Counted from the first letter of the stretch, positions 25,919 through 35,142 are shown. The stretch: 64,000 bases of DNA from Mixta theicola (GCF_002895925.1 NZ_NWUO01000002.1:1-64000); one strand, 5' to 3'. The notes: generated by a model not told the origin, from the sequence alone. Program-made: numbers and translations.

Positions 25919-27622
25919 TTAGAGGGAATCTATTAACCAATTTCTAATAAAATGGAAAGGGACTGGATATCGGTAGCAGCGACAGGCTATCAAAAGTAAA
26001 GGAGATTTATCTTTAGTTACTGCTGACATTTTTATAAATGAATCGGATTCCTCACATTCTTGAATTGCGTGTGTTAGTGTTCTAACACCATTTGTTGGGA
26101 AGGTGGTTGACGCTGATCCATGCATTGCCAAGTTCGAATACATATTTTTTTCGCTAAATTGGTTGGGATACCAATACTGCAATGTACAATGTGATAATTT
26201 ATTTATTATGAACTCTTCTAGCTCTTGACCTAATGCATTCAACTTATATGCTGAGCAGAACAAAGCCAGTAAGGGATATAAAACACTAGCTTCAGTAGCT
26301 TTATGCTTATAACCAATGTCATTTTTATCAAGTTTGCTATGTTCGAGTAATTTCTCATAAGAGTCATGAACAACTGGATACATGTTGTTGAACTCAAATG
26401 AAAAAATACTTCTATTTATAATTTCTGATAACCAACCGCTTACAAATTTATCAAAATCTGAGTTGTTTGAAAGCAATGCTATTGCCAGCCCGATATCGAT
26501 TGCTTGTGAATCTTTATATGGTGATAGCAGTGTTGGGTTATTCACAACTAACAAATTGATAGAATTTGTTATAGCTTTGAGTCGTAAGCGTAAAGCATTC
26601 TGCTCTTCGGTTTCACCATCAATTGGTGGGTTGATAGTATAATTCCTAGTTAATGAGTCTAATATCCAATGGCCTTTGACTGATAAGCGGCCTAACACAT
26701 CGAAGAGTTTGATATTTATATCAATAGGGCAGGGGGACTGAACCGCATGTGATAGAGCATATTTAAGGCCAGTATAAGGAATTACACAATGGTCGACATA
26801 GTAATCAGTAATTTGTTGATATGTTTCGTTAATGCTGTTGAATGATTTTGAAGGTTTATTTTTTCCTGTGTAGTAACCTTTAACCTTATCCCAAGACAAG
26901 AGCAATGCCCGCTCTGATGAAATATAGGCTGATTCTATATTCCCTGCGTCGCGGCACCATGAAAACAAAATCCACAAACAAACATTTATTCGCGTTATAG
27001 ACGATGCAATAGAATCTGAGTCATCAGCCATTAATAAAATCTCACTAATTAATAATGAAAAATGCCTACTTGAACTCTCGGGTTCCTCAAGAAGTGCTAA
27101 GGATTTTCTGAGTAAAGCCTGGCTAGAGCTTGGGAGTAATTCTTCTTTTAACAAATATTGCTGAATAAGTTCTGAGAGTTTATCGCCATTCCACTCTTCA
27201 AATGAGATGTGTTCTTGAGAATTTCGGGCTTCATAGCCAGATACTTCTTGTCTGATCCCTGAATTCACATCTCCACCAAAACATAAGCAAATAACTATTT
27301 TCTTATCTCTGTGTTCAGGAGGCAGACGACTAGGAATAAACGCGTCCTGAATTTCATCTAATGAAGGTCTAAGGGCTTGATCAGTATTGCCACTCCATGT
27401 TTCGCGAGTAAGATTTCCAGACTTAACAGAAAATAAATAAACTTTGCTTTCTTCACCATTTAGTTTTCCTACCGCGGCTATATCTACGCCATATTCTTTT
27501 ATTCCCCGGCGCGGTGATATGAATACATTCATTCCCATGTAACTTAATAAAACTGGCAGTACTGCATCTAATTCTGCTCGCTCTTTTAATGAAGCAAGGT
27601 ATTGCTTAAGGATTAATTTCAT
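25919..27622 (-). CDS. PD-(D/E)XK-like nuclease fused to a helical region (567 aa), candidate defence gene
   Basis: A 567-residue protein, second gene of a two-gene AT-rich cassette between Q and cos. Residues ~1-165 look like a Mrr/restriction-endonuclease-type domain. IKEYGVDIAAVG supplies an Asp (D47), and VYLFSVKSGN supplies S65-x-K67 at the usual (E/Q)-x-K place. IVICLCFGG and a FEEWNGDKLSELIQQ end segment follow. Residues ~170-567 are predominantly helical with no motif I recognise. The start overlaps the end of the upstream gene by 17 bases. Position and composition match anti-phage cargo in P2-like prophages. The nuclease call rests on motifs only, and Ser in place of Glu/Gln is unusual. 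Confidence 0.72.
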   Translation of the reverse strand: MKLILKQYLASLKERAELDAVLPVLLSYMGMNVFISPRRGIKEYGVDIAAVGKLNGEESKVYLFSVKSGNLTRETWSGNTDQALRPSLDEIQDAFIPSRLPPEHRDKKIVICLCFGGDVNSGIRQEVSGYEARNSQEHISFEEWNGDKLSELIQQYLLKEELLPSSSQALLRKSLALLEEPESSSRHFSLLISEILLMADDSDSIASSITRINVCLWILFSWCRDAGNIESAYISSERALLLSWDKVKGYYTGKNKPSKSFNSINETYQQITDYYVDHCVIPYTGLKYALSHAVQSPCPIDINIKLFDVLGRLSVKGHWILDSLTRNYTINPPIDGETEEQNALRLRLKAITNSINLLVVNNPTLLSPYKDSQAIDIGLAIALLSNNSDFDKFVSGWLSEIINRSIFSFEFNNMYPVVHDSYEKLLEHSKLDKNDIGYKHKATEASVLYPLLALFCSAYKLNALGQELEEFIINKLSHCTLQYWYPNQFSEKNMYSNLAMHGSASTTFPTNGVRTLTHAIQECEESDSFIKMSAVTKDKSPLLLIACRCYRYPVPFHFIRNWLIDSL

Positions 27623-29348
27623 TATTCATTGCCTCGCATCGGCAGCTTATTAAAAAATATTCTAGAGATACGGGATCTAAAGTATTCAATCTTGGCATTT
27701 CAGTTGAATTGGAAAAGGTGTGCATTTGCGCTTCCTGTCGCACTTTTTTTCCATCTAATTGGTGTTGATAATAAATTGAGCTATTGCCATATAATATTCT
27801 TTGGGTAGCGGCTATCTTACTTATAAAAGATTTTTTTGATGCTTCTTCATGGGCATTTTGCATGCTTTTGCTAAATTCTTTCCAATAAGCAGTTAAATTC
27901 TCGCTAGGAGATTTTAATTCATTTAACCCAGATATTTTCTCGAGGTCCATATGATGCTTTTCAAGTTTTTCAAGTAATCTCTGGCAGAGGTTTTTTTGAA
28001 ATTTTGTTTCGATACATGACTGGAAAAATGGTTTAAGTTCTCCAGGATAACTTATTAGCAAAGGATCATATAAAATATTTTCAAGCTCTAAAATTGTTGT
28101 TGTAGAAGCAGTTTTTGAAACTGATAAAATGAAATTTGCCGTAGCAGTAGGCTGTGTAAATAGCCAACCGACAGCCTTTCGGCTAACAAAGATTTTCTTC
28201 TCTTCATTATCTAACAAAAATTCTTCTGCTTTTAAATTAACTCCTTCATCCGCAGCACTTTCAATTAAATTTAGAACATTACGGCAAAGCATTGCGTTTC
28301 CATCTAAAAACCATTTAGTGATTATATGATTAGAAAATTTTTGATGTTTAGTTAATAAAATCCTTGAGAAGTAGTCCAGCGTTTTAAAGTTAACTCCTAC
28401 AGAAATAATTGATTCTAATAACTCCTCAGTTAGGGGGTGCAACCCTCTGTTAATCAATCTGACCAATAAGTGGTCAATATTATTTATAATGCCCACATGC
28501 TCAGGGGAAACTTTAGCTAATTGCTTAACCAAAACATTCAACACGCTCTCTGGTAGATCTAAATTCTGGAAAGAGATTAATTTTGATATTTCATAAAGTA
28601 CTTCGGGAGAATTTTTCTCATCCAATTTTATTATGAGATCTTCTATTTCTATCCAGCGTGAAGGGGCTTTTTCCCCAAAGAGAAGTATTGCCCTCAGTAT
28701 TGAAGCGCAGCATCCGCTGTCATGCTCACTTAAGATGCTCTCCCTAAGTATTTCCCAAATCTGAACATCCTGACTTTCATCGAAACCCAATTTCCCTAAA
28801 ATAAAATAGGCTTGAGTTCTAACTGCTTCGTTGCTATTGGCAATGAGAGTTTTAGTAATCTTTATAGCATCAGCTACATTATCTGTGTCATACGCGAGGA
28901 TCGAGTTAGAAAGAAAAGGGGCATACAAATTCAGCTCGCTTTGTGTCAGGATATACTCAACACCAGCTTTCGGTCGGTGTGCTTCCATGCTACAGAAACG
29001 TTCAAAAGCCCCATGGACTTCAAAAAAGGATAAATCTCCATCGGCCTGTTGTTTAAGGTGAGCTAGACAATTCAGTACATCTTCAGTTTTTGCATTTAAA
29101 GAAGGTAATACTTCTACAAAAACTCGCAAAATCGTAAAAAAATTGCTTCTGCAAGTTTTTTTGTCGATATTGCTCATAATCTTGACGAAATCTATTTTTC
29201 TTAAGTTGTGCAGTTCAGAAATTGCCTTTATCAAGGCTTTCTCTTCAGAGTGTATTTCTTTGACATACAAATTGTTGATTTGACTAAGCAGGTTCTCAGC
29301 CGTTCCACCTGCTGCTAACAATGTAAGTTTTGTTTCTTCAAACAACAT
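27606..29348 (-). CDS. Helical-repeat (HEAT/ARM-like) protein (580 aa), partner of the nuclease-like gene
   Basis: A 580-residue, almost wholly helical protein, first gene of the cassette. Repeated helix pairs such as SNEAVRTQAYFILGKLGF and EHDSGCCASILRAILLFGEK resemble HEAT/ARM repeats, which act as protein or nucleic-acid scaffolds. There is no enzyme motif, signal peptide or membrane segment. Its stop overlaps the next gene, so the two products are probably made in fixed ratio. I do not recognise a named family. A sensor or adaptor role for the downstream nuclease is a guess from gene pairing. Confidence 0.7.
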   Translation of the reverse strand: MLFEETKLTLLAAGGTAENLLSQINNLYVKEIHSEEKALIKAISELHNLRKIDFVKIMSNIDKKTCRSNFFTILRVFVEVLPSLNAKTEDVLNCLAHLKQQADGDLSFFEVHGAFERFCSMEAHRPKAGVEYILTQSELNLYAPFLSNSILAYDTDNVADAIKITKTLIANSNEAVRTQAYFILGKLGFDESQDVQIWEILRESILSEHDSGCCASILRAILLFGEKAPSRWIEIEDLIIKLDEKNSPEVLYEISKLISFQNLDLPESVLNVLVKQLAKVSPEHVGIINNIDHLLVRLINRGLHPLTEELLESIISVGVNFKTLDYFSRILLTKHQKFSNHIITKWFLDGNAMLCRNVLNLIESAADEGVNLKAEEFLLDNEEKKIFVSRKAVGWLFTQPTATANFILSVSKTASTTTILELENILYDPLLISYPGELKPFFQSCIETKFQKNLCQRLLEKLEKHHMDLEKISGLNELKSPSENLTAYWKEFSKSMQNAHEEASKKSFISKIAATQRILYGNSSIYYQHQLDGKKVRQEAQMHTFSNSTEMPRLNTLDPVSLEYFLISCRCEAMNNEINP

Positions 29349-29793
29349 TTCCCTTTACCTCACAATATTGTCATTCGGTCACTGAACACATTTGTAATGT
29401 TATTCGAAATAGGTCAAAATATAATTTTCTGTCCCCTTAGTATATCTGACTGCGATACAAGAAATATCTTCTTGGTGTAGGGATATCATTGCATCGATGC
29501 AGTGTACCCACATCATAAAGGTGACGGTAAAAATATTATTGAGATTTTGTGCACTATGACCTGATGAGGTCAGTAACAGTGAACATGAAAAAGGCTAGAT
29601 CGAGTGCTTTTTTATAGTACAGGCACACAAATGAGTTTAATGAAATCTTAATTTTCTGCAACCTCCATATAACACTCTCAGCGCCATGCTGCGCCGTTCT
29701 CAACACTTATCCCCATCAACATCATCCTAAGGCCCGGCGCGGACTCCATAACGCTAGCACATAGTGCATACATGTAAACGGGCTCAGCGCGCA
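29349..29793. other. Intergenic region between the nuclease cassette and cos
   Basis: 445 bases without a supported gene. The cassette promoter must lie at its left end; a TTGACC hexamer on the minus strand near 29409-29414 is a possible -35, but no good -10 goes with it. The right part is packaging DNA next to cos. A 90-codon frame here (29678-29950) is rejected because it runs through cos and has odd composition. Confidence 0.5.
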
Positions 29794-29812
29794 ATGCTAT
29801 CCCCGCCTCGCC
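29794..29812 (-). other. cos: cos site (19-base cohesive end)
   Basis: On the minus strand the sequence is GGCGAGGCGGGGATAGCAT, differing at two positions from the P2 cohesive end GGCGAGGCGGGGAAAGCAC as I remember it. It lies between Q and A, the expected place. Terminase P/M would cut here during packaging. Confidence 0.85.
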
Positions 29813-29942
29813 TGCCCGCTTTAGTAACCTCATTTCATGCAACTGCACGATCCTCATAAAGCGGCGCTGTATCTGGCGCGGAGGAGGGTACAAAGTAGAG
29901 GATCCTGCATGCGGATCCATGCAGTCTATGCATGCATGGCTA

Positions 29943-29966
29943 CAGGCCACCGATTTTGGTGGCCTG
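29943..29966. terminator. Strong hairpin near cos
   Basis: CAGGCCACC and GGTGGCCTG form a perfect 9-bp stem with loop GATTTT. It lies 8 bases after the end of the small SOS operon and may terminate it. There is no T-run. Confidence 0.55.
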
Positions 29967-29973
29967 GTGAGGG

Positions 29974-30081
29974 TCAGTGAGTGAAGTAAAAGAGGTGTAA
30001 ACCTTTACGATCTTCAACAATGACATGGCCGATTTTATGGTTACGGTTCAGACTGAGTTCAACTTGCATTGCAATTTCCAT
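29974..30081 (-). CDS. Small ORF, 35 aa, downstream gene of the SOS operon
   Basis: Thirty-five codons beginning MEIAMQVELSLNRNHKIGHV and ending VEDRKGLHLFYFTH. It starts 5 bases after the stop of the 61-aa gene, so it may be translationally coupled, although the ribosome site is weak. The composition looks protein-like. Function unknown. Confidence 0.45.
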   Translation of the reverse strand: MEIAMQVELSLNRNHKIGHVIVEDRKGLHLFYFTH

Positions 30082-30086
30082 CCAGG

Positions 30087-30272
30087 CTAATTAGCCGAGT
30101 AAAAAAGGCCATCACTATCTTCATTGCGCGGTTCTGAATTAGTCAAGTCAGCAATGATGGTTAGTGCCAGCTCAAAATCGGTTGGTTTGCAGTTCGCTAT
30201 CAACGAAATCTCGGCGATAAAACGTACACACGCCATTTTTTTATGCATGGCGTTCAGGTCGTCCAGCTGCAT
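30087..30272 (-). CDS. SOS-controlled small phage gene (61 aa), candidate antirepressor
   Basis: A 61-residue protein (MQLDDLNAMHKKMACVRFIA, then EISLIANCKPTDFELALTI) with a good ribosome site (AGGGGGAAAT). A perfect LexA box lies 18-37 bases upstream of its start. In phage 186 the LexA-controlled antirepressor Tum is encoded at the same end of the genome beside cos. By position and regulation this gene is a candidate for that role, although it is much shorter than Tum and I see no sequence match. Confidence 0.65.
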   Translation of the reverse strand: MQLDDLNAMHKKMACVRFIAEISLIANCKPTDFELALTIIADLTNSEPRNEDSDGLFYSAN

Positions 30273-30289
30273 ATTTCCCCCTATAAAAA

Positions 30290-30309
30290 TACTGTGTTTA
30301 TGTACAGTA
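30290..30309 (-). promoter_or_regulatory. LexA (SOS) box upstream of the cos-proximal small genes
   Basis: TACTGTGTTTATGTACAGTA is a perfect CTGT-N8-ACAG operator. It lies just upstream of the start at 30272 and would tie this operon to DNA damage. Confidence 0.85.
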
Positions 30310-30460
30310 TCATGTTGGTTTAGTGGATTGAAAGGATTTTGTTAAGATAAAACCTAACTTTTACTCCTATGATTACCTTGATAAATATTGTTCTATCACA
30401 AGACCTTAGCTGGCTTCTTTTGATACGGATGACCTTCGCCAGCCGAGTGAAGCAATGATT

Positions 30461-32698
30461 TCATTTTGCGGCAATCATGCGCAGATGATTAAGCCTGGTT
30501 AACAGATCTGAGGCTACAATCGGTCTGGGTGCACGGTACAGCTCACCACTACTGGCGCTGCGACACCAGTCACCTGCGATTTTAGTATCTACGCCATTAA
30601 TAAGACGCGTAGCCAACCCACGGCTGATGGTTTCGCCCGTCAATTCTCGGATTTGGTCGATCACTCTGGCACATGCCGCTTCCACTTTGCCGGAACGTCT
30701 GAAGGTGATTGCTGCTTTCTCCGGCCGTTCACTGGTCAATTTCCTTAATAAACGACGCCGTTCCTTCCGGGGCATACTGTCAAAATCCATATTTGGCATA
30801 ATGTCCGGCTGCATCAGATCCTCAGATCCCGATCTCCCCGTACAGTTATTGACAGAACTCCGAGAGGGCGCATTCGCACCCTTAAGGTCAACACCCAAAT
30901 CAACGGCCCGCTTCGCGACAATTTTCCACTGTACGAGGCGGGTGAGGATTGGGGTGTCTTCACCAACAGAGGTGGCATATACGCCTTTGATGCGCACGGT
31001 TTCCTCACCGTATTCGTTGCACTCTTCCGATGACTGATACCAGGTGCGCACCGCCAGCTCATCACGACGAACAAATGGCCCGCCCTGAGCGTTAACATAT
31101 TCAGCCCAGTCGCCAGTGTCGGCGGCATCATGCGCTGCAGCAAACTCGACACTGAGGCCGTGAGCGGTTTCGCTGTCATTCATTCGGCGCAGTTCGCGAT
31201 AAACCGTCACCGGCGCACCGCCAACAAACTGAAACTGGCGAATGTGCCAGCGTGCCGCCCAGGCTGAAACGGCTGGAGCAGTCTCTTTCAGCTCCTTGCC
31301 GCTTTCATCGTCCAGCTCACCATCCAGCGCGTAACCGTCGATATTTTTTGAGATGTACTTAGCCACATAGCCAGTAGCGCTGCCTTTCTCCGGGTCGATA
31401 GCCTCAGCATGGAAGCGTGCCTTGCGGGCTTTATCGGTAGCCAGCTCGCCACTATCTTCCTGATATGAGTAATCACGCAGAATTTGACGCACGCGGTCCA
31501 CATCTTCAGGCTGCATGAACATCAGCATGTGCCAGTGCGGGGTCGCGTCGTGATGTGGCTCCGCCACGCGAATGCCAAAAATGCGGATATCTTCGCGGTG
31601 CAGTTTTGCGCGGACTTTCTGCCAGACATTGCAGAGATAACTCTGAGTGTCTGCCGGGCTGGCACCATTCCATTTACGGTTGCGGTGGCCTGTTTTGATT
31701 GTGGCGTGATAACGCGACGGGGCAGTGATGGTGTAAAACTCACCCACAAAGCCCATTTCATTACAGATATTTTCAAAGCCACGAATACGGGTCATTAACT
31801 CGCAGCGACGGATCGCGGGATTAGCCACGCTGCCATCGTATTTTTCAATCAGACTGATGCGATTTCCTTCCTCATCTTCCAGCTCCATCCCTTTAAGGAA
31901 TTCACGGGTGCGGCGCTTCTGCTCACGCCATTCGATCACGGTCATGCTGCTGGCGTAAGGGGTATGTTTTTTGCTGACGTTAGCCAGGGCAATCTGAAGG
32001 TGTTCACGCCAAGCGGCGGCAATGCGACGCAGGCGGCCTTTCCACCACTTTTCAGTCTGCATCCGCATAATGGCCGGGGTAACTTCTTCCGGATCAAACA
32101 GGCGTGAGGTGACTTTTTCCCAAAGCGGCGGGGACTGCTTCAGCTCCCGCGTGATGGTGGCCGCCATCATGTAGATGCGGTGAGTGTACTTATATTCTGA
32201 TTCATCGCCGCCCTGACCGTGTGCCTGCGCCAGTTCAGCGAGAAGAAAACTGGCAACATCGCCAGCCAGCAAATCAACATCCGCACGGGCCATTTCTGGT
32301 AGGCGGTTAAAACGCCTCATTAACTCCCATAACATACCGGCAGCGGTAGCAGCCCGGCTGTTATCTCCGGCATTCTCCGTCAGTGTTGTAAACGTGCCCT
32401 GGTTCATTTCACCCAGGCGATACTGCGCGTTTACCAGCTCAAGGCGTGGCAATGTCCGCTCTACGAAGGTTTTCGTTAAGTAGGCATTGGCCCGCTGAAC
32501 TCCGTGTTCTTTTTCCAGCTCATTCAGGCGGCGATTAACATCAATACGGACAAGCGCAGGCTGGGCTTCCAGTAATTCCCGCGCATGCGCAACAGCCGCG
32601 ATCAGCTGATCACGGCGGTGGATTTCATCGTAAGTAAGATATGGACTGGCAATGGCCTGCCGTGGGGCGTTCCATGCCCACTGATACTGCTCTGTCAT
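30461..32698 (-). CDS. A: Replication initiation endonuclease gpA
   Basis: A 745-residue rolling-circle initiator (P2 gpA is 761). The HUH metal motif is in ATPHWHMLMFM (around residue 390), and the paired catalytic tyrosines are in GYVAKYISKN (Y-x3-Y, around residue 445). The nick origin in P2 lies within A itself. It overlaps dam upstream by four bases and is transcribed with the early genes from near the repressor. Confidence 0.94.
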   Translation of the reverse strand: MTEQYQWAWNAPRQAIASPYLTYDEIHRRDQLIAAVAHARELLEAQPALVRIDVNRRLNELEKEHGVQRANAYLTKTFVERTLPRLELVNAQYRLGEMNQGTFTTLTENAGDNSRAATAAGMLWELMRRFNRLPEMARADVDLLAGDVASFLLAELAQAHGQGGDESEYKYTHRIYMMAATITRELKQSPPLWEKVTSRLFDPEEVTPAIMRMQTEKWWKGRLRRIAAAWREHLQIALANVSKKHTPYASSMTVIEWREQKRRTREFLKGMELEDEEGNRISLIEKYDGSVANPAIRRCELMTRIRGFENICNEMGFVGEFYTITAPSRYHATIKTGHRNRKWNGASPADTQSYLCNVWQKVRAKLHREDIRIFGIRVAEPHHDATPHWHMLMFMQPEDVDRVRQILRDYSYQEDSGELATDKARKARFHAEAIDPEKGSATGYVAKYISKNIDGYALDGELDDESGKELKETAPAVSAWAARWHIRQFQFVGGAPVTVYRELRRMNDSETAHGLSVEFAAAHDAADTGDWAEYVNAQGGPFVRRDELAVRTWYQSSEECNEYGEETVRIKGVYATSVGEDTPILTRLVQWKIVAKRAVDLGVDLKGANAPSRSSVNNCTGRSGSEDLMQPDIMPNMDFDSMPRKERRRLLRKLTSERPEKAAITFRRSGKVEAACARVIDQIRELTGETISRGLATRLINGVDTKIAGDWCRSASSGELYRAPRPIVASDLLTRLNHLRMIAAK

Positions 32699-33540
32699 GC
32701 CAGAATCCCACCCGGATAAACTTCCGGATTGGCATATCTTACCGCAGTACCGACAGGGCGACTGACCGCAATAATCTCTTCGGCGCTCTTGCTCTTACCC
32801 GCTGCAACGCCAATGCTGCGCGGGGCAGTAATCTGATGAAGGTCAAACTGGCGATACAGGCTTTTAACCAGACTGGTGTTGCTGTTGGATGCGATGACCG
32901 GGTGACGGTTTGCAACGTCACTCAGGACAGAGGCCAGCTCATACTGTTTGTCTTTGCCAAAGCCGCCGCCGTGATACTCCGCAAAAGTGCCATCGTATGG
33001 AGGATCGCAATAAACCACATCGCCGTTTTTCAGCATGTTCAGCGTTTCAGTGAAATCAGCGCAGATAAACGTTGCCCGTTTTGCTTTCTCAGCAAAGGCC
33101 TGGACTTCTGCCAGTGGGAAGTAAGGCTCAGCATAATTGCCAAACGGAACGTTAAAGTTTCCCTTCTGGTTATAGCGACACATGCCGCGATAGCCATTGC
33201 GGTTCAGGTAAAGAAAATAAGCGGCCCGCTCCAGCAATGGCAGGCCGGGATGATGGTTGAACATTTCCCGCACTGTGTAATAGCTTTCCTCTGAGCGATT
33301 GTCAGAAAAAGCACGCCATGCCAGCATGATGAATTGCTGCGGAAAATCTTTAATCTGGCGATATAGATTAATTAAATCGGGATTAACGTCTGCCACCAGA
33401 TAAGCGGGAAAATCCGTATTCATCATTACAGCGCAGGAGCCCGCGAAAGGTTCTACAAGGCGATCCCCTTCCGGCAGGTGCTTGGAAATTGCATGCATGA
33501 TGCGGGATTTGCTGCCCGGCCACTTCAGAACGGTATTCAT
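32695..33540 (-). CDS. dam: DNA adenine methyltransferase (Dam, D12 class)
   Basis: A 281-residue N6-adenine methyltransferase. MNTVLKWPGSKSRIMHAISK is the SAM-binding beginning (KWPGSK), VEPFAGSCAV is motif I, and VVYCDPPYDGTF is the catalytic DPPY motif. It resembles E. coli Dam and likely modifies GATC. Phage copies can protect against restriction or replace host Dam. It sits between the zinc-finger gene and A with 4-base overlaps on both sides. Confidence 0.93.
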   Translation of the reverse strand: MNTVLKWPGSKSRIMHAISKHLPEGDRLVEPFAGSCAVMMNTDFPAYLVADVNPDLINLYRQIKDFPQQFIMLAWRAFSDNRSEESYYTVREMFNHHPGLPLLERAAYFLYLNRNGYRGMCRYNQKGNFNVPFGNYAEPYFPLAEVQAFAEKAKRATFICADFTETLNMLKNGDVVYCDPPYDGTFAEYHGGGFGKDKQYELASVLSDVANRHPVIASNSNTSLVKSLYRQFDLHQITAPRSIGVAAGKSKSAEEIIAVSRPVGTAVRYANPEVYPGGILA

Positions 33541-33764
33541 AATGACGCCCCTTTAAAATGAGTGGCGTGCAATTCCTCGACTTCCTTACAGGTCACACAA
33601 AGAGTTACGCCGGTAAGAGCCTTGCGACGCTCTTCAGGGATCGGGGCTTCACACTCTTCACAAAAGAAAGCGCTGATCTGCACCGGGCGGTTAATCACAT
33701 TTGCCAGACTGCGTGCCAGATTCTCTGCCTCGCGCTGCTGTGCTAAATCCATTGAATCAGCCAT
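33537..33764 (-). CDS. TraR/DksA-type zinc-finger protein
   Basis: A 75-residue protein with FFCEECEAPIPEERRKA and LCVTCKEVEEL, giving C-x2-C-x17-C-x2-C zinc binding. Short TraR-like proteins bind the RNA polymerase secondary channel and mimic DksA-ppGpp; an equivalent gene is common in P2-like early operons. It overlaps dam by 4 bases and the upstream gene by one. Confidence 0.88.
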   Translation of the reverse strand: MADSMDLAQQREAENLARSLANVINRPVQISAFFCEECEAPIPEERRKALTGVTLCVTCKEVEELHATHFKGASL

Positions 33765-33988
33765 TAGTGCAGCTCCTGTGATTCGTGCTCAAAACGCAGA
33801 GCCTCCTGGCGGAGGAGTTCAGCGACATCTTTGTGATTCATCTCCTTTCGGGTAATAACAATTGCCAGCGCCTCAAGCCGAATTGAAACGGCCAACGCTT
33901 TATCTTTTCTTTCTTCAGAACGGGCTTCTGTCAGTAACTGATTCAGGTGCAAGTCATTGGCTGACTGCATTACTTCTGATTTATTCAT
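33764..33988 (-). CDS. DUF2732-type early phage protein
   Basis: A 74-residue helical protein (MNKSEVMQSANDLHLNQLLT then EARSEERKDKALAVSIRLEA). The start at 33988 is preferred to an upstream in-frame codon because AGGAGAAG precedes it. It resembles small early proteins of 186/P2-like phages grouped as DUF2732. The function is not known. Confidence 0.75.
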   Translation of the reverse strand: MNKSEVMQSANDLHLNQLLTEARSEERKDKALAVSIRLEALAIVITRKEMNHKDVAELLRQEALRFEHESQELH

Positions 33989-34057
33989 TGTGCTTCTCCT
34001 GATTTCGGGCAAAAGAATGCCCGGCGTGTTTACGCCATTGATTTTGAGATTCGTTAT

Positions 34058-34441
34058 TTATTCAGATAAAAAACTGTCTGCGACTGAAAACTGACGGGGG
34101 AGAATACGACCCCAGCGACACATTTTATTCATCGCCCTGATAATCATTTCGCGCTGAGACTCTGTGAAACTTTCAAACGGCCTGCCTATTTCATCCTGTC
34201 TGAATGTTGCCGGGCGCTCGCGATTAGCCAGGGTCATTACACAGAATTTAAATTCTTCATTCTGGCGGTTGAAATAACGCAGCGCCGGGTTGTCATTGTT
34301 CTTACGCATTTTGCGCCACGCCTGTTGAAACTCGCTAAAAGTCATCTTCTCAACGGTATCAACACGTGCATGCACGAGGTGAATCTGTGTGAATGGCTTT
34401 GCCGGTTGCATTGTCTTTGCTGCTATTGCCGCACGCCCCAT
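34058..34441 (-). CDS. Early phage protein, DUF5347-like
   Basis: A 127-residue protein (MGRAAIAAKTMQPAKPFTQI; FSEFQQAWRKMRKNNDNPAL; MNKMCRWGRILPRQFSVAD). ATG 34441 is preferred over a TTG at 34453; both follow a G-rich stretch. It resembles an uncharacterised early family in P2-like phages. It lies between fil and the DUF2732 gene in the early operon. No functional motif is seen. Confidence 0.65.
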   Translation of the reverse strand: MGRAAIAAKTMQPAKPFTQIHLVHARVDTVEKMTFSEFQQAWRKMRKNNDNPALRYFNRQNEEFKFCVMTLANRERPATFRQDEIGRPFESFTESQREMIIRAMNKMCRWGRILPRQFSVADSFLSE

Positions 34442-34442
34442 A

Positions 34443-34622
34443 TTAACCCCCAACCTTAAGAATGAATTTGAGCATTGGCTTTTGTTTCTTTGTCAGCCCA
34501 CGCAGCAGAGCTTTCTGGTCATTACTTGGATGCCAGCGCTTTCCGTCTTTCCCCATAATCCAACCGTGACCGTAAGCAGGTGACGGACTCTGACGCTTAA
34601 GCAATGATGCAAAGGAAATCAT
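34443..34622 (-). CDS. fil: Filamentation protein Fil-like (DUF2724)
   Basis: A 59-residue protein starting MISFASLLKRQSPSPAYGHG with WIMGKDGKRWHP, the conserved beginning of phage 186 Fil. In 186 Fil inhibits host cell division during the lytic cycle. ATG 34622 is chosen because GAGGTG lies 6 bases upstream. It follows the CII-like gene. Confidence 0.8.
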   Translation of the reverse strand: MISFASLLKRQSPSPAYGHGWIMGKDGKRWHPSNDQKALLRGLTKKQKPMLKFILKVGG

Positions 34623-34632
34623 ATTGTTCACC

Positions 34633-35142
34633 TCAGCTCAGGCCAATTGACGCGCCTATCCCGCTGATTGCATCAACGGTGCTGGCAAGAGTCGGGTTTG
34701 ACTGGACACGCGCATGAACAGTTAAGCCGATAAGCGACAGGCAGCGAATGCCTGCGTTAACGTTTTCCATGAAAGCGCTTGTGCGTGAGGCTGTCATTCT
34801 TTCGCCGGATACGGCTGCAGCAGCAACTTTCCCCAGCTCAGCAGTTGCCTGCATAACGTAATGCGTCATGCGTTCTGCTTTGGCTTCATTCACTGGTACG
34901 GCTGGCAGGCATTTCATCTGCGCCAGCAGGCCATCGATAAGCGTGGCATCTTCAGTAACGTCGGTCAGCATTGCGATTTCTGGTGCAGTAAGCTGATGCA
35001 CCTGATCGGGGTTCAGCTTGTTGCGTAAAGTCTGCTGATTCATACCAACCTTGTTAGCCAGCTCACGGATGTTGTGGCGAGAGGCAAAAGCCCGGCAGGC
35101 ATTTTCATAGTGCGATTGTTGGGAAACCTGAAAATCAAACAT
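34633..35142 (-). CDS. cII: CII-family transcriptional activator (186 CII type)
   Basis: A 169-residue protein, the same length as 186 CII. MFDFQVSQQSHYENACRAFA and LANKVGMNQQTLRNKLNPDQ (HTH) are family signatures, and TVDAISGIGASIGLS ends it. 186 CII activates pE to establish lysogeny. Start 35142 is preferred to a frame extension at 35172. It is the second gene of the early operon after the Cox-like gene. Confidence 0.88.
   Translation of the reverse strand: MFDFQVSQQSHYENACRAFASRHNIRELANKVGMNQQTLRNKLNPDQVHQLTAPEIAMLTDVTEDATLIDGLLAQMKCLPAVPVNEAKAERMTHYVMQATAELGKVAAAAVSGERMTASRTSAFMENVNAGIRCLSLIGLTVHARVQSNPTLASTVDAISGIGASIGLS

Noticed and set aside
29678..29950. 90-codon minus-strand frame near cos
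   Set aside because: It runs straight through the cos sequence, has Cys/Met-rich unlikely composition and no ribosome site.
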